In this document: piece after piece, positions 51,015 through 58,978 of the stretch | How the letters are laid out: each line of letters begins with the position of its first letter | Numbering within the stretch: position 1 is the stretch's first letter | Assembly (NCBI RefSeq): GCF_900177615.1 | Contig: NZ_FXAP01000005.1 | Span: forward strand, 310,001-374,000 | DNA length: 64,000 nt | Origin: Plantibacter flavus | GTDB lineage: Bacteria > Actinomycetota > Actinomycetes > Actinomycetales > Microbacteriaceae | Direction of reading: 5' to 3' | The notes under the pieces: model-generated | Seen by the model: the letters and a program-made list of their open reading frames with translations, nothing else | Databases searched by the model: none | Told to the model about the DNA's origin: nothing | Position numbers and translations under genes: made by a program

Positions 51015-52275
51015 AAGTGATCGGGCGTCTGCGCAGGAGTGCGATCACGTGCACGACGAGCCCGGCGACCGGTCCGACCGTGAGCGCCAGGAGCGTCCGC
51101 TCGTGGAGCCCGAGCGGAAGCAGGAGCGTGGCGACCATCGCGAGCGCGGCGACGATCCATCCCGCCGCGAAAGCGGTGTGCCGCGACCGCGAGAGCGTCG
51201 CGGACCCGGTCACGCACAGTGCGCCGACGAGCCCGGCCGTCGCGACGAGCAACCCGATCGTCCCACCCGCGAGGACGTCGGAGCGTCCGAACACGACGGA
51301 GAGCGCCCACGGACCGAGCCACCACGCGAGCAACCCCAGCACCCCCGCCGCCACGACGACGAGGACGACCATCCGGAGGACCCACCCGAGCACGGCGTCC
51401 GCGTGCGAACGGAACACGATGACGAGGTAACTCTGCAGCGCCAGGACGACGATCACGATCGGCGCCCGGGTCAGGGTGATGGCGTAGGTGAGCGATCCGA
51501 AGGCGTTCGCCGAGACGGTGTCACCCGTGGCCTGGATGACGAGGGGAAGCCCGCTCACCATCACGCCCGTCGCGGCGGAGGCGACCACCGTCCGCAGCAC
51601 GTTCCAACTGAGGGCCGTCGGACCGACGTCGATGCCGAACCGGCCGACCACCCCGCGACGGACGAACGGCCAGAGGATGAGCGGCGTCAGCACGAACGGC
51701 GCGGCGACGCCCCAGGCGAGCAGCGTCGTGTCGTCGGTCACCAGGAGGAGTCCACCGACGATCGCGAACCGCAGGAGCCCGTCGACGATCGTCAGTGCAG
51801 CAACCGAGGTCCAGAGCGAGAGACCGTACAGGACGCCGGCCGTCGCAGCCACGATCACGTAGGCGGCGAGTCCGATGACGAGCTGCGGGACCAGCGCCCA
51901 CCCCGCGTCCGGGAAGACCGCCCCGACCCACAGCCACGCGGTCGCGGCGACGAGTGCGGCAGCGATCGCGGACGCGGCGAGGGCGAAGTTCCGCACGACC
52001 GGCGCGCGCGTCGACGTCTCGACCGTGACGGGATCCGGGTGCGTCGCGCGGGCCACCTCCTGCTGCACCCCGGAGAGGGCGCTGACCAGGAGGTAGAGCG
52101 CGGACCAGAAGACGGAGAACGGCGCGTACGCCGCCGTTCCGAGCGCCGCCCCGGTCACGATCTGCAACAGGTAGCCCGCGCCACCTCCGACAGCCGTAGC
52201 CACGAGGATGAGGACGGCGCCGTTGGGTCCGCGACGCGCGGCGTCGGCGGGCGTGGCGCTACCGGGAGCCGACAC
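51010..52275 (-). CDS. lipopolysaccharide biosynthesis/flippase-like membrane protein
   Basis: The protein has about 421 residues with around twelve hydrophobic helices, beginning GAVLILVATAVGGGAGYLLQIVTGAALGTAAYAPFSVFWSALYLL. The pattern of paired helices and an LSGVQQEVARA segment fits the MOP flippase superfamily. It is the second flippase in the locus and likely serves the DPM1-like/DUF2142 part. No ATG is near; I chose the GTG at 52275 because GAGGA lies 5 nt before it. A longer frame upstream looks non-coding. Confidence 0.82.
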   Translation of the reverse strand: MSAPGSATPADAARRGPNGAVLILVATAVGGGAGYLLQIVTGAALGTAAYAPFSVFWSALYLLVSALSGVQQEVARATHPDPVTVETSTRAPVVRNFALAASAIAAALVAATAWLWVGAVFPDAGWALVPQLVIGLAAYVIVAATAGVLYGLSLWTSVAALTIVDGLLRFAIVGGLLLVTDDTTLLAWGVAAPFVLTPLILWPFVRRGVVGRFGIDVGPTALSWNVLRTVVASAATGVMVSGLPLVIQATGDTVSANAFGSLTYAITLTRAPIVIVVLALQSYLVIVFRSHADAVLGWVLRMVVLVVVAAGVLGLLAWWLGPWALSVVFGRSDVLAGGTIGLLVATAGLVGALCVTGSATLSRSRHTAFAAGWIVAALAMVATLLLPLGLHERTLLALTVGPVAGLVVHVIALLRRRPITS

Positions 52276-52386
52276 GCCGGTCCTCGACGGGAGGGTGCAG
52301 AACGAGAGGCACGGAGCGGGATCCTTCGCTTGGGACGGACGACATTCGATGGTACCGCCGCACCGGCCGCCGCCCAGGTCGGCGGG

Positions 52387-52392
52387 TAGACT
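52387..52392 (+). promoter_or_regulatory. candidate -10 element TAGACT for the DUF2142 gene
   Basis: TAGACT lies in the 184-bp gap between the divergent flippase and DUF2142 genes, and would give a leader of about 60 nt. No convincing -35 element was seen, and nothing else was recognised in the gap. Confidence 0.3.
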
Positions 52393-52459
52393 GACGCAGC
52401 AGACCAGACCGAACGCGCGGCCACATGCAGCGTGTGCTCCCTGATTGGACCAGCCGCCC

Positions 52460-54040
52460 ATGGCCTCAGCCCCATCCGTCCCACCGATCGACGACCGGGA
52501 ACGGGGGGCACGCCAGGCTCATGGCCTCGTCCGCCGCTTCCTCATCGTGTTCGCGTTCGCGTGGATCGTCTGCACGGCGATCACGAGCGCCTGGGCGCTG
52601 ACGACCCCGCTCGCGGCAGCACCCGACGAGCCGGCGCACATCGTCAAGGCCGCTTCGGTGGCTCGCGGGCAGCTCGTCGGACCCTCGACGCCGAAGGGCA
52701 ACGTGGTGCAGGTGCCGTCGTACATCGCCTGGACCAACAATCAGACCTGCACCGCCTTCACCGAGACGGTCACGGCCGACTGTGTCACGCAGGTGCCGGG
52801 CGACCCGACCACCCTCGTCGACATCACCACCACGGCCGGACTCTACAACCCGCTGTACTACGTCCTCGTGGGGTGGCCGTCGCTCGTCTTCGACGACTCC
52901 ACGGGCATCTTCGCCATGCGGCTCATGAGCGCACTGGTCTGCTCGTTCTTCCTCGCCGTCGGCTTCGCGCTCATCGCCACCTGGCGCCACCGTGCCCTGC
53001 CCGTCATCGCCTTCCTGACCGCGGCGACACCGGTCACCCTGTTCCTGGCGGGCACGATCAACCCGAACGGCCTCGAGGTCACCGCGATGATGGCGGCCGT
53101 CGTCGGACTGCTGACGATCACGACGAGACAGTCCGCGGCCCCGCTGTGGCTCCCCTTGAGCGCTCTCGTGGTCGGCGGCGTCTTTGCAGCCAACACGCGT
53201 GGTCTGTCTCCCTTGTGGCTCGCGATGGCCATCGCTGCGGCACTCGTGCTGCTACCCGGTCGGGACCTCCTCGCGCTGTTGAAGCGCCGTTCGGTGCAGG
53301 TGACGATCGTCCTCGTCGCGCTCGGCACCGCCGCCGCCGCCGCATGGTTGCTCGGCTCGAACTCGCTCGCCATGGCGGTCGACCCCAATGCGCCGCCTCC
53401 CCCGTACCCGCACGTCGGTGACGCGCCCATCGTCGGGGTCGCGGTCATCCTCGACCTCACCTTCTACTACGGTGCGCAGATGATCGGCGAGTTCGGCTGG
53501 CTCGACACGCCCGCCCCTGACGCGGTGTTCTTCATCTGGCCGGCCGTCATCGGCCTGCTGCTCCTCGGTGCCGGTGTCCTCCTCCGCGGGCGTCGACTGG
53601 TCGTCGCCGTCCTCCTCATGGCCGCCGTCGTCTTCGTCCCCGCGCTCCTCCAGGGCGTGTGGGTGACCTCGGGTGGGATCATCTGGCAGGGCCGGTACAC
53701 GTTGCCGTTGTTCGCGCTCATGCTCCTCACCATCGGCGCACTGCTCGCCGAGCACGGCTCGGCGCTCGGCCGCTCGATCCAGCGGCGACTCGTCGTGATC
53801 TTGATCGCCGCGCTCGGGTTCGCGCAGTTCCTCAGCTACATCGGGGCGCTCCGCCGCTACAGCATCGGCGACACCGGTGGGAGCTGGCTCGCGATGATCA
53901 CCCGGCCGGAGTGGACGCCGCCGGGCGGCATGACGCTCTGGCTCGCCGTCGGCGTCCTCACGATCGGCGCGGCCTGCTTCGGAGCTGCACGACTCGCCTT
54001 GCGCGCGCGGGCCGAGGACGAGCTCGTGACCGTTCGCTGA
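52460..54040 (+). CDS. DUF2142 domain-containing membrane protein
   Basis: The protein has 526 residues. A first helix at about 25-45 leads into an outer loop with AAAPDEPAHIVKAASVARGQLVG, the DUF2142 hallmark (PDEPAH resembles the acidic DE site of GT-C glycosyltransferases). About ten more helices follow, with GIFAMRLMSAL and WQGRYTLPLFALMLL. The GT-C-like topology suggests transfer of a polyprenyl-phosphate sugar outside the membrane, matching the DPM1-like gene nearby; this is inferred. The ATG at 52460 is preferred over an upstream TTG. Confidence 0.85.
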   Translation: MASAPSVPPIDDRERGARQAHGLVRRFLIVFAFAWIVCTAITSAWALTTPLAAAPDEPAHIVKAASVARGQLVGPSTPKGNVVQVPSYIAWTNNQTCTAFTETVTADCVTQVPGDPTTLVDITTTAGLYNPLYYVLVGWPSLVFDDSTGIFAMRLMSALVCSFFLAVGFALIATWRHRALPVIAFLTAATPVTLFLAGTINPNGLEVTAMMAAVVGLLTITTRQSAAPLWLPLSALVVGGVFAANTRGLSPLWLAMAIAAALVLLPGRDLLALLKRRSVQVTIVLVALGTAAAAAWLLGSNSLAMAVDPNAPPPPYPHVGDAPIVGVAVILDLTFYYGAQMIGEFGWLDTPAPDAVFFIWPAVIGLLLLGAGVLLRGRRLVVAVLLMAAVVFVPALLQGVWVTSGGIIWQGRYTLPLFALMLLTIGALLAEHGSALGRSIQRRLVVILIAALGFAQFLSYIGALRRYSIGDTGGSWLAMITRPEWTPPGGMTLWLAVGVLTIGAACFGAARLALRARAEDELVTVR

Positions 54041-54058
54041 CACCCCTCCCCCGCTGCG

Positions 54059-54106
54059 GACGACGAAGGCGCCGACACCCTGGAGAGTGTCGGCGCCTTC
54101 GTCGTC
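54059..54106. terminator. strong bidirectional terminator hairpin
   Basis: A perfect 20-bp stem (54059-54078 with 54087-54106) closes an 8-nt loop CCTGGAGA in the 78-bp gap between convergent genes. It is the longest perfect hairpin noticed in the window. Confidence 0.8.
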
Positions 54107-54118
54107 GCATCGGCGTGG

Positions 54119-56320
54119 TCAGTTCACGCGGACCGTGGTGCAACCGAAGAGCACGTTCTTGCCGGTGTTGAACACCGCGGTCCCGATCCCGTAGCCACAG
54201 ACCTTGTAATCACCAGCGGCCGTCACCGGTATGGACTCGCTGAGCCCGTGCGCACCGCCGTAGGCGGGATAGATCCGTGCAATGTCCGAACGCACCTTGT
54301 CAGCCTGGAACGCGTACCCCTTCACCGTCCCGTCGGGCGCCGTGACATAGACGTGCATCTGGATCGGCGTCTTCGGAAGCTGTGCGTCGACCGTCCACCC
54401 GGAGACGGACAGCGAGGCGTTCCCGGCCGTCGTCGAACCGGACACCTGGGCTCCGTCGAACGACCCGACCGGGTAACTCGTCCCCACGGTCACGGTGCGG
54501 CACCCGATCGTGGAGTTCATCCCGACGCTGAGCGGCGACACCGCGATGCCGTAGGCGCACACCTGGTAGTCGCCGGGAGCCGTGACGGGGAAGGACTCGG
54601 AGAAACCATGCGGTCCCGTGGCCCCGTAGACACGGTTCACGTCATCACGCTGGCCGCCGGACCCGCGCACATAGCCGGAGCGCTTCCCGGTCGGATCGGT
54701 GATGTAGACGTGTACCGGGATCGCTGTTCCGAGTGCGCCACGATCAAGCGTCCATCCACCCACGTTGATCGACGCGCCTGTGGCTGACTGACTGACGTCG
54801 ACGAGATCCAAGCTGCCGGCCGGGAAGTCCTTCACGAGGTCGACCGCCACACAGCCGAGCTCCGTGTTCACTCCGACGTTCTGCCAGAACTTGGCGATGC
54901 TGTAAGCACAGACCTCATACCGCCCGCCTGCAGACACCGGGAAGCTCTGGCTGAACCCGTGGGCAGCGCCCGCCCCAGGGTACACATTGGCGACATCGGG
55001 GCGTGATGCGGACGCCGTCATGGCGGTTCCCGGACGTTGCCCGTCGGGTTGCCTCACGTAGATGTGCACGTCGTTCGAAACCGACTTGGCGTCAGGATCC
55101 ATCGCCCACCCCGCGACGTAGAGCGCCGTCGTCGAACCGCTTCCGGTAACCCGGACCGCGTCGAGTGAACCGATCGGCGCATCCTGCGGCACGCTCACCG
55201 ACTTGCATCCGAGCAACCGGTTGGCGCTCAAACCGATCCCGTATACGCAAGCGGTGTAGGTCCCCCCACGGGTGACGGTGATGTTGGTGCTGTAGCCGTG
55301 GGCCTCACCGGCGCCCGGGTACGCGCGCGCGACATCCGGTCTGGACTTGTTCGCCTGCATGACCGACCCCTTGGTCGAGCCGTCAGGGTAGGTCAAGTAC
55401 ACATGCGCCTCGAGCGATGCGGAGGTGCGGTTGAGGTCCAGGGTCCAGCCCGACAGGGAGATGGTCGCATCATTCGCCCCGACGTTGACGCTCAACGCGT
55501 CGTAGGCGCCAGCAGGGTTCAACACCCCGTTGGTCGGTCCGAACCAGTCGGTGTAGATGCGGAAGAAGTTCCGGTTGCCGTACGCACTGCAGCCGTCGCC
55601 CGTGCCGTAGAGGTTCGCGAGCGCCGCGGCGTTCGGCTGGTACGGCGTGTAGTTGTACAACCCTGCGGTCGCGGCGTTCTCGATGAAGACGTTGCTGGAC
55701 CCGCACGAGGCGGTCGGCGAGAACCGGACGGCGTTGACGCGCCCAGGAACATGGTTCCACCGGGTCGGGTTCGCCTGGTAGTTCTTGAACTGCAGTGCAG
55801 CCGCGTACACCTGGTTGAAGAACCCGTAGTAGGTCGTATCGCAGTCGGCCGTGTCCGGGCACCCGTAGCCGGTCGCGCTGCGGTACTGCCGATCGCTCGG
55901 CCAGGTGTCGGTGATGAGTCCCTGTTCCTTCTCGATGAGGACGATCATGGCCTTCTGGCTGATCCCGCAGGCCGCTCCCACCTTGGAGATGATGCTCGCC
56001 GCCGATTCCCGACCGGAACCCGCATAGGCGGCACAGCGACCGGAGACAGCGGCCCGGGAAGGAGTCGCCTGAGCGTAGTCCTTGAGGCAGGTGTAACCGG
56101 CACGACAGCTCGGCACAGCTCGATTCAGGAAGTCCTGGACCGCAGGCGCGCTCATGGCGCCGCCGTCGTAGAAGAGCTGGTCGCTGATGATCGAACCGGC
56201 TCGGAAGTCGGACCCGTTGGCGGCCTCGGCGCTCGGGGCGACGGCCGGGGCGACCGTCAACACGCCGACGAGGAGAGCGAAGACCGTCGCGATGACGATG
56301 AGTGGGCTGCGGCGCGTCAT
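54119..56320 (-). CDS. secreted protein: lysozyme-like N-domain plus four tandem repeats
   Basis: The protein has 733 residues. The signal peptide covers residues 1-34. A Cys-rich domain (35-265) has FYDGGAMSAPAVQDFLN, KAMIVLIEKEQGLITDTWP (Glu130/Glu132) and TTYYGFFNQVYAAALQFKNY. It resembles a glucosaminidase/lysozyme-like fold, which is not certain. Four repeats of about 105-115 residues follow (about 272-377, 384-493, 502-613, 619-733). Each has SGWTLD, HVYVT-PDG, SRPDVARVYPGAG-AHGFS and a VCAYGI ... GC cysteine pair. No sortase motif or C-terminal anchor is present. GGAGG precedes the ATG, which overlaps the upstream lipoprotein stop. It probably acts at the cell surface within the glycan locus. 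Confidence 0.85.
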   Translation of the reverse strand: MTRRSPLIVIATVFALLVGVLTVAPAVAPSAEAANGSDFRAGSIISDQLFYDGGAMSAPAVQDFLNRAVPSCRAGYTCLKDYAQATPSRAAVSGRCAAYAGSGRESAASIISKVGAACGISQKAMIVLIEKEQGLITDTWPSDRQYRSATGYGCPDTADCDTTYYGFFNQVYAAALQFKNYQANPTRWNHVPGRVNAVRFSPTASCGSSNVFIENAATAGLYNYTPYQPNAAALANLYGTGDGCSAYGNRNFFRIYTDWFGPTNGVLNPAGAYDALSVNVGANDATISLSGWTLDLNRTSASLEAHVYLTYPDGSTKGSVMQANKSRPDVARAYPGAGEAHGYSTNITVTRGGTYTACVYGIGLSANRLLGCKSVSVPQDAPIGSLDAVRVTGSGSTTALYVAGWAMDPDAKSVSNDVHIYVRQPDGQRPGTAMTASASRPDVANVYPGAGAAHGFSQSFPVSAGGRYEVCAYSIAKFWQNVGVNTELGCVAVDLVKDFPAGSLDLVDVSQSATGASINVGGWTLDRGALGTAIPVHVYITDPTGKRSGYVRGSGGQRDDVNRVYGATGPHGFSESFPVTAPGDYQVCAYGIAVSPLSVGMNSTIGCRTVTVGTSYPVGSFDGAQVSGSTTAGNASLSVSGWTVDAQLPKTPIQMHVYVTAPDGTVKGYAFQADKVRSDIARIYPAYGGAHGLSESIPVTAAGDYKVCGYGIGTAVFNTGKNVLFGCTTVRVN

Positions 56321-56793
56321 GGTACCTCCACCGTCAGCGGCTCCGAGGTGAGCGCTCCGGTCTTGTCCGATTGGTAGGAGAGGACGGCCGTCCACGTCCC
56401 GCTGGTGAAGTCGCTGATCTGGGTTTGAACGGTACCGCACGACGTCGTCTTCGAGTCGGCGAGTCCCTCGCTCGTGACGATCACGTCCGGGCCCGAGCCG
56501 GAGAACGTGAACGTGCAGGTCCCTCCGTTCTCGATGACGCCGGCGATGTAGCCGGATGCCGAGACCGTCGTACCGTCGGGGTCGACCCCGGCGAAGACCA
56601 TGACGGCGTCGAGCGGGATCGGTTCCGGATCCTCCGTCTTGAAGGTGGGTTCGACGCCTGGAAGGAGGGTCGGGCTCGTCGTCGGACTTGCGCTCGACTG
56701 CGCCGGATCACCGCCGAAGCAGCCGGTCAGACCGACGCCGACGAGCAGAGCCGTCACCACGCAGGCCGTTGGGCGTATACGCCACTCGGTCAT
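56317..56793 (-). CDS. small lipoprotein
   Basis: This 158-residue lipoprotein has an N-terminal signal with lipobox VGLTGC (Cys near residue 26). A Ser/Thr/Pro linker follows, and then a beta-rich domain of about 100 residues containing one likely disulfide (GTCTFTF ... TTSCGTV). AGGAGG precedes the ATG by 4 nt. It is coupled to the repeat protein downstream by an ATGA overlap, so the two are probably surface partners. No family was recognised. Confidence 0.75.
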   Translation of the reverse strand: MTEWRIRPTACVVTALLVGVGLTGCFGGDPAQSSASPTTSPTLLPGVEPTFKTEDPEPIPLDAVMVFAGVDPDGTTVSASGYIAGVIENGGTCTFTFSGSGPDVIVTSEGLADSKTTSCGTVQTQISDFTSGTWTAVLSYQSDKTGALTSEPLTVEVP

Positions 56794-56884
56794 CAGTCCT
56801 CCTCGGCACGCCGGATGTGCCCCTTTCAGGGTACCGGGTCCGAATCGGCTGTCGATGACCTGATCGACGGCGCGTCGACCGAGA

Positions 56885-58510
56885 TCAGACCCAATCGGGT
56901 GTACTGGATGAGGATCGAGTGCGCATGGAGGCGTACGGATGGTACGCGTCGTCTGGGTGCTCCGGAAGGAAGGGGTCACGGTAGATGACACCCCAGCGAG
57001 CTCGGACGGTGTTGAGCTCCCACTCGTGCACGACGGCGAGACGGGTCTTCGACTCGTAGTGGAAGAGCTGCACTCGAGCGAGGTAGAGGATGCGCAATCC
57101 GGCGTTGCTCACCTTGAGCGAGAGGTCGACGTCGTTGAAGTTCAGCGGCAACGCCTCGGTGACCCCACCGATGCTGGCATAGGTGTCCCGACGGAGTGCC
57201 GCACAGGCGGCGGTGACCCCGGAAACCTCGCGGTCGACTTTGAGCGCCGCCGACGGCCCGGGCTCGCCGAACCGGTACCCGGCCATGGGGTGGGAGAACC
57301 CACGGTTGGCGTAGCGGTGGCCGGCGTGCTGGATGAGGCCGTCCTCGTACACGAGCTGCGCGCCGGTCATCCCGACATCCTGCTGACGGAGCGGAGCGAC
57401 GAGCTCGACGAGGAACCCGTCCGAGATGACCTCGACGTCGTCGTTGAGCAGGACGATCATGTCGCCCCGGCTCTCGACGAAACCGACGTTGCACTTCTCC
57501 CCGTAGTTGAACGGGCGGTCGAACGGGACCAGGGTGAGCCGATCGCCGGCGATCTTCCGCAGGAGGTCGAGGACCGTCTCGGGTGTCGTCAGGTCGTAGA
57601 CCACGACGATCTCCAGGTCGACATCACCGGCGTGTTCGATCACCGAACGGACGGCGCCGACGACGAAGACCCGCTCGACGCCGTGGATGACACCCGAGCT
57701 TCCCCGCGTGGGGATGATTACGCTGACCGACGTGGCCGGGTCGAGCGCGCGACGGACGCGATACGTGTTCGGCCAGTCACCCCGTTCGGCGGTGGCGTCG
57801 ATGCCGACCCGCTCGAGGTGCGCGCCGACCGCTCGGACGCCGGCGTCCCAGGTGTACGGCTTCGCTCCGCTCGAGGACGCCGTCGACTCCGGAAGCGCAC
57901 GCCAGTGGTACAGGACTTCGGGGATGTGGTGCACGACGCGGGCGCGTTCCGTGACCTTCAGGGCGAGGTCATGGTCTTGCGAACCGTCGTTGGCGCTGTC
58001 GAAACCGCCCACCGCCCGCACGATGTCCAGACGCATGACCGACAGGTGTCCGAGATACATGTGGGAACGGAGACGCTCTGGAGACCAGTCGGGCTTCTTG
58101 AAGACGTCGTAGTGGTAGCCCTCGAGGTCGACCTTGTCCTCATCGGTGTAGACGTAGTCGATGCGGTCGTCCGCGGCGATCGCCTGCGCGACCTGGGCGA
58201 GCGCGCCGTGGCCGAGCAGGTCGTCGTGGTCGACGAGCACGAGGAACCGGCCCGTGGCCGCTGCGATGCCGTCGTTCGAGGCCGCCGAGATGCCGCCGTT
58301 CATCTCACGGGCGACGACGATGATCCGATCGTCCTCGGCCGCCAGCTCGCGCAGGGTGACGAGCACCGCGGGATCGGGGGACACGTCGTCGACGAGGATG
58401 AGTTCCCAGTCGCGGAACGCCTGCCTCCGAACCGAGTCGACCATCTGCCGCAGCATGTCGATCGGGGGGTTGTAGACCGGAGTGACGACGCTGAACAGTG
58501 GAGTTGTCAC
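56885..58510 (-). CDS. glycosyltransferase with two GT2 domains
   Basis: The protein has 541 residues. The first GT-A domain (about 1-230) has FSVVTPVYNPPIDMLRQMVDSV, LILVDDVSPD and LVLVDHDDLLGHGAL. The second (about 255-510) has SVSVIIPTRGSSG, FNYGEKCNVGFVESRGDMIVLLNDDVEV and GGVTEALPLNFNDVDLSLKV. Such twin-GT2 proteins are typical of rhamnan/galactan-type polysaccharide loci with an ABC exporter, which occurs 3 kb away. The next gene upstream overlaps its ATG. It could add two different linkages in alternation. Confidence 0.9.
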   Translation of the reverse strand: MTTPLFSVVTPVYNPPIDMLRQMVDSVRRQAFRDWELILVDDVSPDPAVLVTLRELAAEDDRIIVVAREMNGGISAASNDGIAAATGRFLVLVDHDDLLGHGALAQVAQAIAADDRIDYVYTDEDKVDLEGYHYDVFKKPDWSPERLRSHMYLGHLSVMRLDIVRAVGGFDSANDGSQDHDLALKVTERARVVHHIPEVLYHWRALPESTASSSGAKPYTWDAGVRAVGAHLERVGIDATAERGDWPNTYRVRRALDPATSVSVIIPTRGSSGVIHGVERVFVVGAVRSVIEHAGDVDLEIVVVYDLTTPETVLDLLRKIAGDRLTLVPFDRPFNYGEKCNVGFVESRGDMIVLLNDDVEVISDGFLVELVAPLRQQDVGMTGAQLVYEDGLIQHAGHRYANRGFSHPMAGYRFGEPGPSAALKVDREVSGVTAACAALRRDTYASIGGVTEALPLNFNDVDLSLKVSNAGLRILYLARVQLFHYESKTRLAVVHEWELNTVRARWGVIYRDPFLPEHPDDAYHPYASMRTRSSSSTPDWV

Positions 58511-58935
58511 GAGCGACGCACCACCGAGCGGATCCCACTGATGGGCTTAATGACGGCTGAGCCGAGCTTCCAGGTGGTCGAAGCGAGGATCTGATCGACC
58601 TCGGTGCGCGTTCGAGCATCGCGCAGTTCGAGCGCGAGGCGGTGGTCGCGCAAGAGTTTGTGCACCTCGTGCACGAGCCCTTCGCGCTCATCCTCGAGCT
58701 GGTCGACCCGCGCGAAGGCGACAGCGAGCTCGGTGTCGGCCATGCGCTCCACCTCCGCTCGGAGCGTGTCGCGCTCGGCCGCGAGACCGATGATCCGATC
58801 GGCATCGAGCAGCACTCGATGCTGCAGTGCCTTGACCTGGGCCACGAGGTCGTCGACGCTCCGTCCCGACGGCTGCACCCACATCGCCCCGTCGTCGGGT
58901 GTCGTCCCCTCGTGTGCTGCCTGCTCGTCAATCAT
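58507..58935 (-). CDS. coiled-coil protein associated with glycosyltransferases
   Basis: The protein has 142 residues. About 90 residues in the middle form heptad-like helix (VDDLVAQVKALQHRVLLDAD, DTLRAEVERMADTELAVAFA, VDQLEDEREGLVHEVHKLL). The tail ASTTWKLGSAVIKPISGIRS resembles the membrane-associated C-terminus that follows GT domains in other polysaccharide proteins. It may tether or space the twin-GT2 enzyme, whose start it overlaps by ATGA. The reaction is unknown, and probably none. Confidence 0.75.
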   Translation of the reverse strand: MIDEQAAHEGTTPDDGAMWVQPSGRSVDDLVAQVKALQHRVLLDADRIIGLAAERDTLRAEVERMADTELAVAFARVDQLEDEREGLVHEVHKLLRDHRLALELRDARTRTEVDQILASTTWKLGSAVIKPISGIRSVVRRS

Positions 58936-58978
58936 GTCCGTGCACCTTCCTGACGGGCGCCCTCACAGCGCCGGATGT

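Noticed and set aside
54119-56320. Sortase-anchored surface protein
   Set aside because: No LPXTG-like motif, terminal hydrophobic helix or basic tail is present; the protein ends in the last repeat (FGCTTVRVN).
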